DNA from: Gracilariopsis chorda
Taxonomy: Eukaryota; Rhodophyta; Florideophyceae; Gracilariales; Gracilariaceae
Direction of reading: 5' to 3'
Assembly (NCBI GenBank): GCA_003194525.1
Contig: NBIV01000188.1
Span: 82,432-146,431, forward strand
DNA: 64,000 nucleotides
Within the stretch, counting starts at the first letter, position 1. Every line of letters begins with the position of its first letter. This document shows, one piece after another, positions 54,734 through 64,000 of the stretch. The notes under the pieces were generated by a model that did not search any database, was not told the origin of the DNA, and worked only from the letters and a program-made list of their open reading frames with translations. The translations under genes and the position numbers were made by a program.

Positions 54734-56260
54734 ATGGGCAAGCAACTGTTACTCAACTTGTCACCGTCGGTGTGGAACGTGCTCAAGTGGGCGCTGTTCA
54801 CTCTTGTGATCACGCCAGCGTTTGAGATAATGACGGCGTCTTTGATGGCTTCCAGCGCCACAGCGCGCGTGCAGGCGGGGGCGCAACTGGAGCTTTTTGA
54901 CTCGCAGCTGGGCATTTTCGCGCTGCATAGCAGGTACGCGGGCAAGCGTCGCACGCGGCTGTGGCTGGTTTTGGGCACTGCGGTTCTGATGGCACTGGAG
55001 CTGTGGCTGGAGATGTCGTTCTCCGCGGCGGAGGTGGTAGTAACAGTTTCAGAAGAAGTCTGGGTAGGGCCGAACCACGACGAGCGCTACATGCGCCGGG
55101 AAAACTTCAGCATTAACGACGAGCCCACTCGCTTATTGGAAACTATGAGCCGGCAATGCATTGCGGGCCCCCGTGCGATGAAGCGTGATTCGGTGCAGCG
55201 GGCGACGGTCACGGTCTTGGAAGAAGCAGAGGTGATAGCGCAGTACAGTCTGACGGCAAACTGGACGGTGCGCGCGGCGTACGTGCGCGAGGAAGACTCG
55301 CTGGTAGCGTGCGACGCGGTAGCAGAAACGAAGTGGGCGTCGGTGGAAGCGCCGAACATCGTGTCACAATACGGCGTGGAAGGGTTCCACTCAGATTGCG
55401 ATCCGGCACTAGGCCTCGACAGCGAGTGGTTTCAGACTCTGCACAACGAGAGCTTCACGCAGCGCGGCGCGTTCGTCTTCGAGGGAGAGCGCGCACGCGC
55501 ATACAGCGGGACGCGCGCGACATGCGTGGAGCTGGACGCGGGCGTCGACAGGGCGGAGGACATCGACGATGTGCCGTTGCGGTTGGTGTGCGCGCTGCAG
55601 CTCAACTCGACGGTGGCGATAACACTGACGGCTGGTCTCAACATCGCGCGCTGCGTGGCGCTACTCCTTCATGGACCGGGTGTGGAGACGTTGGCGGGGT
55701 CGCACGCGCGGCAGCTGCGGCTTCTGGCGTTCGTAGCAGAGACGAGGATACTGTGGCCGGGATGGAGCAACACGCTGAAGGGCATGGTGCAGAAGCGCTC
55801 GCTTGAGCGTGTGGCGATGGCGGCGTTGATGGTGAGCGGCGAGCGCGCGGTGAGCGGCGTGGCAGAGCGACGTGAGCGACGGCGTGTCACGCAAAGCGGG
55901 GGCCAAGTACGGCAGGTGGCGACCGTAGACACACTGGCCGTGGTGCCGCTGGTAGCATTGGGCGCGTTGGGAGCGCTACTCGCCGTGTGCGACGTCGTGT
56001 TGCGCCTGCGGCGGCGCACAACGAAGCGCGTGCAGATGAGCTCGCCGTGGGTGGCCGCCGTGGTGGCCGTCGACGCGCAGCGGTTGGGCGTGTACGGAGA
56101 CAGTCCCGTGCGGCTGCGCCTGCAGCTGGACCGCGCCGCGGGGCGTGTGCGCGTGCTGCCGCCGCTCATGTCGCGCGCCGCCATCTCTCACTCGCATGCA
56201 ATATCTCAATGCAGCTGTATTCCAAGCGTTATACCAACCGTTCCAACCAGTAAAGTCTAG
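54734..56260 (+). CDS. Three-pass membrane protein, unrecognised family (member 3), GC-rich
   Basis: The 508-residue protein has membrane segments at about 14-35 (VLKWALFTLVITPAFEI), about 75-95 (LWLVLGTAVLMALELWLEM) and about 400-422 (LAVVPLVALGALGALLAVC). Marks shared with member 2 are LNLSPSVWNVLKW, SQLGIFALHSRYAGKRR, MSFSA and a loop with Cys at RQC, VAC, ATC and LVC, plus two extra Cys. NxS/T sites occur at NWT, HNES and LNST. The tail has RLGVYGDSPVRLRLQL and RVRVLPP. Third codon positions are far richer in G and C than in its neighbours, with runs of GCG, GTG and CTG codons. The frame is intact and the start is an ATG 400 bp from member 2. Function unknown. Confidence 0.87.
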   Translation: MGKQLLLNLSPSVWNVLKWALFTLVITPAFEIMTASLMASSATARVQAGAQLELFDSQLGIFALHSRYAGKRRTRLWLVLGTAVLMALELWLEMSFSAAEVVVTVSEEVWVGPNHDERYMRRENFSINDEPTRLLETMSRQCIAGPRAMKRDSVQRATVTVLEEAEVIAQYSLTANWTVRAAYVREEDSLVACDAVAETKWASVEAPNIVSQYGVEGFHSDCDPALGLDSEWFQTLHNESFTQRGAFVFEGERARAYSGTRATCVELDAGVDRAEDIDDVPLRLVCALQLNSTVAITLTAGLNIARCVALLLHGPGVETLAGSHARQLRLLAFVAETRILWPGWSNTLKGMVQKRSLERVAMAALMVSGERAVSGVAERRERRRVTQSGGQVRQVATVDTLAVVPLVALGALGALLAVCDVVLRLRRRTTKRVQMSSPWVAAVVAVDAQRLGVYGDSPVRLRLQLDRAAGRVRVLPPLMSRAAISHSHAISQCSCIPSVIPTVPTSKV

Positions 56261-57209
56261 GTGCCAATCGAAGATTCTGTGCGAGGTTGCGATGTGTTTC
56301 TGATGCAAGAGACGTGATACCCCAAGAATGAAAAGCTGGTACAGCTCCCATTAACGACCGAGGTATGCAGACGCACTTCTGCTCACCAAACCACTGGCCA
56401 TGATTCCATGCGATTATTATGCTCCCGAAGATGGTCGAATGGATCCCTTCGCCGACGACAGACGGGCTCACAATTAAGCCCGTTCCACATATGTTTTCAT
56501 CGGTTGGTGTGGACAGAATTGCTTATGGGTTCTCTGATATCCTTACTGATCATGTTTATGCGTTGAGTGTTCTGTGGCATCGGATGTTTGCGGTGTGGCA
56601 TGGGCTGTAGTAATTGCGAAAGGAATCAGTGACGCGCCAATGGCAATCATCGATAAGAGAAGGAATCAAGTAGTCGATTCCCTTGAACTCGAGACAGTTT
56701 CAAGTTGTGTAGGTTCTGCTTCTCCTTGAATTCCGTACAAGAACAAATCTTTCCGCTCAGACGGAGTATGCCAGCATCACTCACACAAGGGGAAAGGGCT
56801 AAACTACACGACGTAGATAGTGTAGACGAGTCAGCGCGCATTTGCACCAATAAAAAGAGAGAGTCAGCGGGCACGTGCCACGGCGAGCTGCGCAAGTGCC
56901 CGTGCCACTTGAGATCTTACTGTAGCCAATAATACGCCCCTATTTTGGATTTCAACCAGTAGATCCGCAGAGTCAGAGCATTCCCTCTATCCCTGCTCTC
57001 TCCGGCCGCCAAGTCAGCACAACGAAAATCAGATGTAGATGCAGTCGAGGTTACCGCGCGGCGTCGTCAAAATGTGTGGTAATGACAGATACGTCAGGTA
57101 CTACGTCCTCCTTCACATCTTCGACGACCCTTTCAAAGACTGCTGACTCTCTCTACGTCCCAATCTCCTTCCCTAACCGCTCTAGTGTATTGTTCTATTG
57201 CGTAGAGCA
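56261..57209. other. Intergenic interval
   Basis: No gene is supported. The 56419-56610 and 56647-56895 frames are short and without features. It separates the membrane-protein cluster from the Ulp1/FAR1 remnant and may contain the left end of that element. Confidence 0.4.
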
Positions 57210-60200
57210 ATGGAGCAAAAAAAAGCGTCTCATTACGTAAAAATTCTCCCACAACATGAACTATATGAAACGTTTACGTCGTTCTGGGAGAATCTTGAAA
57301 ATCGTACGCAAATGCGCATGAGAGATGGCGGTGCCAGTTCCGAAGTCGTTTTTGCGGTTGTGAAGGACCATGTAGCCAGAATCTTGATCGCAGAAGGCAA
57401 AGAAACATCACCGGCTTCTTTGGTACACAGTTCAAAACTTTATTCAGAAATGTTTAGCGATTTGATCGCAACAGCTGTGTTGAACATGGTACCTTCTGTT
57501 GGTGTGGCTTTTGCCTCATGTTCTATTGGAGTGATGCTGACAAGACTATGGAATTCATTCAAGGGAAAGAAGGCAAACAAACCGGAAGAGGATTTGGAAG
57601 TGTTCAAGAAGTGGTTTACCTTTAAAGGTAATGGTGATACAGAGATAAACACCGTTGTAGTCCCGTTGAACATGTCTAACAGCCACTGGGGTGTTTTGGT
57701 AGGGTAGAAAATTGTCAATGCGGCGCGAGGAACGCAACGATGGACGGTTTGGTTTGGAGAGAGTCTTGGAATGTCTGTTGATCGAAGGATTCTGAAACTG
57801 TTCTCTTTCTTGTTTCCCTTTTGCCTCACAGGAGACAAAGCGCTACGTGCGGTGATATCGGAGCGAAACTACATGCTACAGTTAAAAGGTTTTAAGCGAC
57901 AAAAGGACTCGCACAGTTGTGGTTGCTATGTTGTTTCCCTTTTCACCATGTTCAGTGCGGACCACGGCTGTATCCCGAAGCGAACCTACGCCTCTCGGTA
58001 CAGCCGAGCGTAGACTGAGAGGATTCGATGGATGTCCATTAGAATCCGGATTCTACACATACTCATCGCGAAGGAGTTCTTTCAAACCGACATTGTTACT
58101 GAAACAATGGTCGTACGGCTCCGGTCGGAGCATCGTTTAGAACTCCTTCGCATGAGAAAGGAAGGTAAACAACGGCAGCGTAGGACACGAAGCGTGGAGC
58201 GGAGCATTGGGAAGCAGACTGGAAAGGAAGAAGCTGGAAAGGAAGAGGGAACGGATGTGAATACAGTTCTGGGAGAACGGGATGCAGGAGAAGGAAAGGT
58301 CGTGGATGTTTTCAACGACCCCTGTAGAGAGACGAATCTTCAGCCAATGCCCTTGGGTACGCGTGACTCTGAGGCGCGTGCTATACGGAAAAACCAGCGA
58401 ACAAAGGGTGTTCATGAGCTGAACCAAAGTTCTGTTCAGAGCAGTAGGATGTGTCTACCCCTGAAGGTTCGCATGAAGCGACGAGTGCAGTATTTCTGAT
58501 TCTGCTCCGGTTGTAGCGGACATTGTGAACACATTGATTGAGATATGTGTATCACAGCGCTCCGAGGTGGTGCACAAAGCGCTAGATGAGAAAACTGGAA
58601 GAAGTTCTGAAGTAGGTGGAGTATCAGGTGTAGAAGAAGAGGAGAAAAAAGGATTCTGAATGGAGAAGGTAGTGAAGTAGACACGGCAATTGACGGACAT
58701 TCACCAGCAAAGACGATCAGTCGGACACAGTCACACGTAGAAGTTGAAGCTGAAGAAGGAGCGAAGGATACCGTGGCGTCTTCCGAGCTGAAGGCACAAA
58801 CTGAAAAACAGATTGAAGAGAAGAAGCAGGCTTCTGAGAATGGTGGTCAAGCTCAAGAGCTGAATGAAGAGCTGGCAGCCTGTTCTGATGCTCAGATACA
58901 GGAGAAGCCGCACATGGAGCTACCATCAATGAATATGTGTGAAGGACGAACTACGAAGACGGGTTCATGCACTGAGGTTCAGGCAGACTTCCAAGAGAGG
59001 TTTGAAAACAATGGAAGGCCTTCAGAGGTTGATGTGAAACTTCAGGACGGTCGTGAATGTAAGACAGAACTTGCGATGTCAAACGAGAGGCTTGTCTCAG
59101 CTCTGAAAGGTTTAAAGGAGGTCTTTGACCTCCCTGCACTGGTTGCCTACATCGCTAAGAACTTTGGCTACCTCTATGGTGTACAATACTTCTCAGTGTT
59201 TCAGACGAGGAAGTCGAGGTCATCTGCGCTGCTCACCGGAAAATTGCGGTGTCTGCGGAACAAGTCGCAGTGCCGCTCCAACATTCGGGCAAAGTTCTAT
59301 CCCATGGCAAGATGTTGGGTAGTTGAACAGGACCTGATACACACGCACACCCCCCACCAATTTCCATGCCCCGATGATGTTGTGAGAAGGAGGTTTGAGG
59401 GCATTGGCTCCTCTTTAGCCTCACGTCTACAAGAATGGGAAGAGCACATACGGAAAAATGGAGAATATGTACGTCTGTCATGCATATTTCGAGCCATACC
59501 CCCCTTCCAGGGAGCCGATTTCTACAACAGCTCATCATGCTACCTCATAGAGCATTCACATGGGCCTTTATCTCAAATCGATGCAGAGACAGGTAGCGAA
59601 GACGATATGGCGTATGGTGACTCCAGTGGCGTTGAGGACTTTTATCCCTTCTATTGCGTGTTGCATAGCACGAAATGCCCTGAGAGAGGAGGTGTTTTTG
59701 ATGGCCGTGCTTCGCAAAGAGGAGTGCACGAACCCAAACCCGAGCTTTGGAAGCAACACTCCTCGGTTTCACAGGAAGGAGGTAGGCCGTTTTCCACTCT
59801 ACCGAAGAGGCCGCAGCAAGGACCTATCTCAGGGGAAGGCATCGGGAAAGGTGGCGTAAACGATTTGAAATGCTCAGATGGACTTCTGGATAACGCGTTT
59901 AACGTCGACAGTGGCGTAAGAGGCGATTTTGGCATTAGCTGTTTTGAAGCTGACCCCCCTGCTGCTTCTCCAAACTCCTCAACACAAACAGTGGATGCGA
60001 AATGCGAGCGTGCACCCCGCAGCGCTGTGGGCGCCGAGTTACCCTCAAAAATGAGTGAGGAGAGTGAAACTCTCAACGCAAACGTTGCATATGCGCAGCA
60101 GGTTTCAGATGAGCAATCCGTTGAAGAAGAGGAGGCGCTGCTCATTGATCGATTCCTAGATGACGAAGAGGAGGTTCCTTCATGCTTCTTCGAAGACTCT

Positions 60201-60596
60201 GATGGTGGCATCCTGGATGAAGAAGAATCAGAATCAAAGGAGAAGGATGGCCTTGGAGAGAAGGACGAAAATTACTGGACAGAAGATGGTGATGAAGAAC
60301 TGGGCACGGAATCCGTACAGAACACGATACCGAATGAGAGAATTGAGGAGTGTTTTAAAGCAGCTGTCTTAGCCTATCTGGAAACCCTTCCTCTCAATGC
60401 TCCTGGTGTCACGGTTCTGAAGGAAGTTCAATTTATCGCGGACTGCTTCGGGTACAGCTTATTCGTAAGGAATTCTATATACTTTGGAGAACGAAAGCGA
60501 TATCCGGATAAGGCAAAGTCTCCGAAGAGTCGTGGTGCTGAACGTGGGAATAGAAGGGTGCTGAAGAAGGGAATCTTGAAGTGCGATCGATACAAT
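57210..60596 (+). pseudogene. Ulp1 protease plus twin FAR1-like zinc fingers (Mutator-type remnant)
   Basis: 57210-57707 begins MEQKKASHYVKILPQHELYE and ends with VVPLNMSNSHWGVLVG, the His region of a C48 (Ulp1/SENP-like) peptidase. After a shift the Asp position reads FGESLG, with Glu in place of the usual Asp. 57840-57960 has KRQKDSHSCGCYVVSLFTMF with the Gln and the catalytic Cys. Acidic, repetitive linkers follow (58032-58690). 58773 onwards has a FAR1/WRKY-GCM1-like finger (YFSVFQTRKSR...LRCLRNKSQC...LIHTHTPHQF, about 59170-59370). After an Asp/Glu-rich linker a second copy begins near 60420 (SLFVRNSIYFGERKR...ILKCDRYN) and is cut by the LTR at 60597. Ulp1 together with FAR1-type fingers is known from Mutator-like elements of plants. 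No DDE transposase is visible, so the class is inferred. Confidence 0.7.
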
Positions 60597-61509
60597 TGTG
60601 GTGCAATCCCGGTGTGGGAAAGGCACCCAAGGCAGCTCGAAGCCTTGCTCTCTTGGAGAGGTAGGCCCAGCTGGGTAGAGCCCTCCGTGTCCCGTATGAC
60701 GGGTGTAACTCCGTCGGGAGCCTGGATGTACCTCGGAGGTTTAGGGGTTAGAACGGGTCGGAACCACGGCTGGTCCGGAAGTAGCCTGCGAACAGGGGAA
60801 CAAAAGAGGGAAAGGGACCACCCGACGGGGGCGTGCGGAAAGCGGGAACAGACCCCGGAGGGGGGTGCCGATACACACACACGAACACGCACCGCGCGGC
60901 GGTTAGGGGATATGAGGGGAAGGGATGGTCTCACGGTCTCACGACACACGTCGGTAATATCAATACCCAAAACTGGGGCGGAGATAGGGCCTGTACGGGC
61001 GGTCATACGACAACAATGAATACCACGAGTGGTCACAACCCACTGGGTACGACGAGCACGGTCTCCTCGGTGGTGCGAGTCGGGTGAAACTATCGGGCAA
61101 GCGGTGTACCTCCGCGAGGATTTAGACACTTCGCATGGGGAATAGAGTCAGAGCCGAACTCTTGTTACTTTTCTTGGTGAGCTCGCCGTCGTGCGGCCGA
61201 CGCTCAAGTACTAGCTCAGTGCAGTACAGTAGGTAGTGCACTAGCCTAAGTAAAATTAACCCCTAAACTACACTAAAATAAGTAGCCGTTTTGGGCCTCC
61301 TGGCCGGGGCTGTAGCCACGTGTCCACCACCCTTGCCAGGCAAGTACCACAAAATATGAATGTTCCCATAACCACCCTGGGTAACCCGACCGCTAATTAG
61401 CCCGGTAAACGGGGGCTAAAATTCATGCATCCCGCTTCATCGCTCGCCCCGAGTACACCTCAGATATGAGTTTCACCATCGCCCGTACGCGGGAATGTAT
61501 TGCACTACA
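60597..61509 (-). repeat. 3' LTR of a second chromovirus (LTR-D)
   Basis: On the minus strand it starts TGTAGTGCAATACATTCCCG and ends with the inverse of TGTGGTGCAATCCCGG. It is the reverse-oriented relative of solo LTRs A and B: the CAGCTGGGTAGAGCCCTCC block and the CAAGTACTAGCT block match. At 913 bp it is the longest copy. A polypurine tract and coding sequence follow on its right, so it is the 3' LTR of a minus-strand element extending past 64000. It sits inside the second zinc finger of the Ulp1/FAR1 gene. The left flank is ACAAT. The other flank is outside the window. Confidence 0.8.
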
Positions 61510-61511
61510 CA

Positions 61512-61522
61512 TCCCCCTCCTT
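61512..61522 (-). promoter_or_regulatory. Polypurine tract of the second chromovirus
   Basis: The minus strand reads AAGGAGGGGGA, two bases from the LTR start, as for gypsy-1 at 1931-1940. It supports LTR-D as a 3' LTR and the minus orientation of the element. Confidence 0.7.
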
Positions 61523-61559
61523 AAGGGCCGAAAACGAACGTGAGTATAGGCGTGAGGAG

Positions 61560-63167
61560 ATGAGGCGCGATGGTATAAATAGTCCCGACAAGGGAATCGC
61601 CGAGATACCGGTCCCCCGTACCAACACGGTTACAACTGATCAACCCTCAGTACCTTCTTCAACAGACTCTGCGCCCCTCTCTGCTATGACCAACACTCCG
61701 TTTTCGAACAACCCGCCTGCGGGCGCCCCGCAGGGGACTTCCGCGAGCGGACAACCTTCCTTCGCGACGCCGGGGTCGCGGGTTCGTCACCCAACCTCTG
61801 GGTTCCTCTCCTTGCCTCTGCCTGGAGGATCGTCTCATGTTCCAACCTTGGATGCCTCGGATGCCGCGAGTATCGCCGCCTGGAATTCCGCTCAAGCGAT
61901 ACCGATCACTGCGACCGCCGCCGGCTGGGTGTCACCATCGACACTTTGGGCCCGCAATCCCCGGGAAGACGCTCTCCTCTTTTCGCGTGCGCCCTGGTTC
62001 CACCCCACATGGGTTTCCGACTCGGACCTCATCGACTCCTATGTGGAGGAGGGCGAGCTCCCAGGGGTACTAGGCCGGGATTTGGTCGACTCCTTCGACT
62101 GGAGGACGCGTATCGCGGTAGAGCCACAGTTCCTCGCACGGAAGCGCACCAGATATGGTTTCGAGACGCTGAATGAAGCCCGTGCCGGGATGGCCAAGGT
62201 CGCCTACGACCGTCTCGCCCGCGCGAGTTATCCGGATGAGCTGATACCAACGGAATACAGCTTTGACCTCTCGCGGTACCGTACCTACGGTGAAGTCTCA
62301 TACTGCGAGAACCTTGCTGCCTACCAGCCATCTACACCGTTCCGGTCCACTCCAATAGAAGCCGGGATGCTCCTCTGGAGGCGCCCAATTCTGCGTGCAG
62401 AGTTCCGATATCTTCGTCGTCCGAATCATCGCGGATCCTTCTTCGACCGACTCCGGTTTGAGCGAAAGGCGCGCTCCCGCTTCGGGTTCCTGGTACCATA
62501 CCAAAATCTCGAGGTCGAGAGGCTCCGTCCATCCGCGATGCGCGGCCGGTATGCACCTCTTCCCCATTGGTGGAGCAGGTTCGAAGTCCCGAGGGGATGC
62601 TTTGCGGAGATGCCTCCGTGCCTCAGCTACATCGGTTCACGATTAATCAACAATCCGGATTCCGGTTACTGGACTCTCTTTCTCACCGAATGGGCTGCTC
62701 GCGTTGCCGCATTTCTCCTCTGGGAGGTATACGACAAGAACCGTCTGTGGTACATTCCTCCTCACCTACGCCAGGTTATCCGCCGATTGGATCTCTATAT
62801 CCCTCTGGGATCCGAAGCCAATGTGGATGAGCTTCAGTGCCTTCTGAACACCATCGGTATGGTTAACTGGGATACAGTCCCAGTCTCCAACGTCCCTGAC
62901 GGTGAGCCTTCCAGGCATGATCGCTCTCCAGGCCGGAGAAATCCAAACGCTGGCAACTTCGTCTTCTATGACCCTTGGGAGGTATATGTGACTTCACGGG
63001 CTCACGCGCTAGCGTTACGCGATGTACCACGCTCCGTTCCGCGAGGCCACCCGGTTGGGTTCATGTTTTCCGATGACTGGCACGGTTCCTACGAGGATGA
63101 TCCAACCGCCAACGAGCGGCTCATCTTAAGTCAGGATCCTGGACCGTGGCACACACACCTGATATAG
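61560..63167 (+). CDS. Intact antisense accessory gene of a chromovirus, unknown family
   Basis: The frame is open from 61500, but the first ATG is at 61560 (MRRDGINSPDKG), giving about 535 residues. Residues 1-110 are rich in Ser, Pro and Thr and probably disordered. The rest is a globular, Arg-, Trp- and Tyr-rich domain (LWARNPREDALLFSRAPWF, RAEFRYLRRPNHRGSFFDRL, LPHWWSRFEVPRGC, MPPCLSYIGSRLI) with one hydrophobic helix (LFLTEWAARVAAFLLWEV). It reads opposite to gag-pol, between chromodomain and 3' LTR. The decayed plus-strand frame of gypsy-1 (3409-3825) has matching AMR, WW, PP-L-Y-GS and I positions. No stop or frameshift interrupts it, which suggests selection. Antisense frames between pol and 3' LTR are known in some plant elements such as Grande, without clear function. 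I recognise no domain. Confidence 0.75.
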   Translation: MRRDGINSPDKGIAEIPVPRTNTVTTDQPSVPSSTDSAPLSAMTNTPFSNNPPAGAPQGTSASGQPSFATPGSRVRHPTSGFLSLPLPGGSSHVPTLDASDAASIAAWNSAQAIPITATAAGWVSPSTLWARNPREDALLFSRAPWFHPTWVSDSDLIDSYVEEGELPGVLGRDLVDSFDWRTRIAVEPQFLARKRTRYGFETLNEARAGMAKVAYDRLARASYPDELIPTEYSFDLSRYRTYGEVSYCENLAAYQPSTPFRSTPIEAGMLLWRRPILRAEFRYLRRPNHRGSFFDRLRFERKARSRFGFLVPYQNLEVERLRPSAMRGRYAPLPHWWSRFEVPRGCFAEMPPCLSYIGSRLINNPDSGYWTLFLTEWAARVAAFLLWEVYDKNRLWYIPPHLRQVIRRLDLYIPLGSEANVDELQCLLNTIGMVNWDTVPVSNVPDGEPSRHDRSPGRRNPNAGNFVFYDPWEVYVTSRAHALALRDVPRSVPRGHPVGFMFSDDWHGSYEDDPTANERLILSQDPGPWHTHLI

Positions 63168-63507
63168 GTTAGCGCTTAACGCTCCATAGCTTGTGGTAAA
63201 CGACTTCCTTCTTCTATATCCGTATGTCCGGACTCTTCTTTTTCTTCTTCATAGCATCTTCATGCTGGACCGCTAGGCGGTATTCTTCATTAAACCGTTA
63301 CTTCAGTCGGACCGCTATGCGGTGTGACGTCCAATGACCATTGGCTTCCCTATCCAGTCCATTACTTCGTGTAACCTTCTGTAGCCAGATCTCTTCCTGT
63401 GTCCTCTTCTCTTCGGAGACTTCTCTTCCGTCTTCGGAATCTTCTGCATAGTGCAGCGTATCGTCCTACCCAACCTGGGCCATGTCCAAAGTGGATGGGA
63501 GTGGGAA

Positions 63508-64000
63508 CCGCGTCCGGCGGTGGTAGGTTATCACCTTGGAACGAGGGAGGTGCTGAATGGGCTCCCATGTGTCCTCTTCCGGGGGGTATCCGTACCATCG
63601 GATTTGGTAAAACCACACTCCTCTGGAGTCCAGAACATGATCCACGATGTGGTCAACGACAAACTCCTGGTCGTACGTAACCGGCTCCTGACCGTCATGG
63701 CAGGGCTTAAGGGGAGAACCCTGTGAGGGGACTTGCCTGAAATTGGCGCGACCCTGCGGGCAAACTCAGTTTTCCTCGACGCTGCGAGTGCTGGGATTTG
63801 ATACCGCATTGCGGTCTTTCCGCTTCCTAATCCTCTCCTTGTGGGGGGGCGTTTCCGTTCTAACCGGATTCCCCTATTGACTCGCAGCTCGCGAGCTCTT
63901 CTCCCACGCGACCCGTGCAACTCTGGTGAGTTTGACCGTTCACGGTGAGGGAGGCGGTTCACTACGGTTCCGACGCCAGGATGCGGATTGCCATGCATCA
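63508..64000 (-). pseudogene. Integrase C-terminal end and chromodomain of the second chromovirus (partial)
   Basis: On the minus strand 63693-63508 encodes a clear chromodomain: TYDQEFVVDHIVDHVLDS, WFYQIRWYGYPPEEDTWEP and IQHLPRSKVITYH. Upstream, 63790-63740 reads RKTEFARRVAPISGK, like the integrase tail motif VSxxRVxxA, in a different frame, so a frameshift separates them or the reading is imperfect. The gene continues beyond the right window edge. The chromodomain resembles that of gypsy-1 at 5154-5357, with RWYG in both. 63168-63507 holds no further gene that I can support. Confidence 0.8.

Noticed and set aside
55309-55806. Arg-rich plus-strand open frame of 165 codons inside membrane-protein gene 3
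   Set aside because: It is an alternative frame of a very GC-rich gene. The main frame has paralogs and membrane segments.
58773-61019. Single 748-codon gene as an intact zinc-finger protein
   Set aside because: From 60597 the frame runs into LTR sequence, so the C-terminal 140 residues are not part of the original protein.
60428-61129. Minus-strand open frame of 233 codons
   Set aside because: It spans the border between the zinc-finger gene and LTR-D and has no coherent domain. The shared LTR similarity explains the right part.
1-64000. tRNA or rRNA genes
   Set aside because: No cloverleaf with A and B box motifs and no conserved rRNA segment was recognised. The only tRNA-like string is the primer site near 10555.

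Overview
This is a transposon-dense stretch of a eukaryotic nuclear genome. There are no bacterial operons, Shine-Dalgarno sites, rRNA or tRNA genes. It holds long-terminal-repeat (LTR) elements, a Helitron, piggyBac, PIF/Harbinger and Mutator-type remnants, and a few intronless host-like genes. I guess a red macroalga of the Chondrus type, from the mix of element families, the lack of obvious introns and the style of the membrane-protein genes. An oomycete-like protist is the main alternative. The window alone does not prove the lineage.

Layout. 1-11127: end of an unidentified reading frame, then a minus-strand Ty3/gypsy chromovirus (344-11127). It has two LTRs, a polypurine tract, a primer-binding-site candidate, a deleted reverse transcriptase, a foreign solo LTR in its 3' LTR and a decayed antisense (plus-strand) reading frame between integrase and 3' LTR. 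12164-16397: a second, plus-strand gypsy remnant followed by an LTR. 16410-23215: a minus-strand piggyBac remnant split by a 6058-bp Helitron (16783-22840) whose two ends can be placed to the base. 25525-28274: a second piggyBac element with recognisable termini. 29230-32108: a Harbinger transposase facing a SANT/Myb-like (DUF6818-type) gene.

32724-36439 is the most unusual gene: a decayed fusion of an amino-acid dehydrogenase, a sarcosine-oxidase-like flavoenzyme and a SABATH-type methyltransferase. It is broken by a 214-bp insertion with a target duplication, one frameshift and two in-frame stops. After a pyrimidine-rich minisatellite (37560-38460) comes a second Harbinger pair (38624-41361). 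A copia element (41806-48961) follows, invaded twice by solo LTRs of one family.

49995-56260 carries three intact paralogous genes for an unrecognised three-pass membrane protein family, the best candidates for living host genes. 57210-60596 is a Ulp1-protease plus twin FAR1-like zinc-finger remnant, as in Ulp1-carrying Mutator elements. It is cut by the 3' LTR of another chromovirus (60597 to beyond the window end). That chromovirus carries an intact plus-strand antisense gene of about 535 codons (61560-63167), similar to the decayed antisense frame of the first chromovirus. I rate this shared antisense gene, the three-enzyme fusion and the membrane-protein family as the most promising undescribed items.
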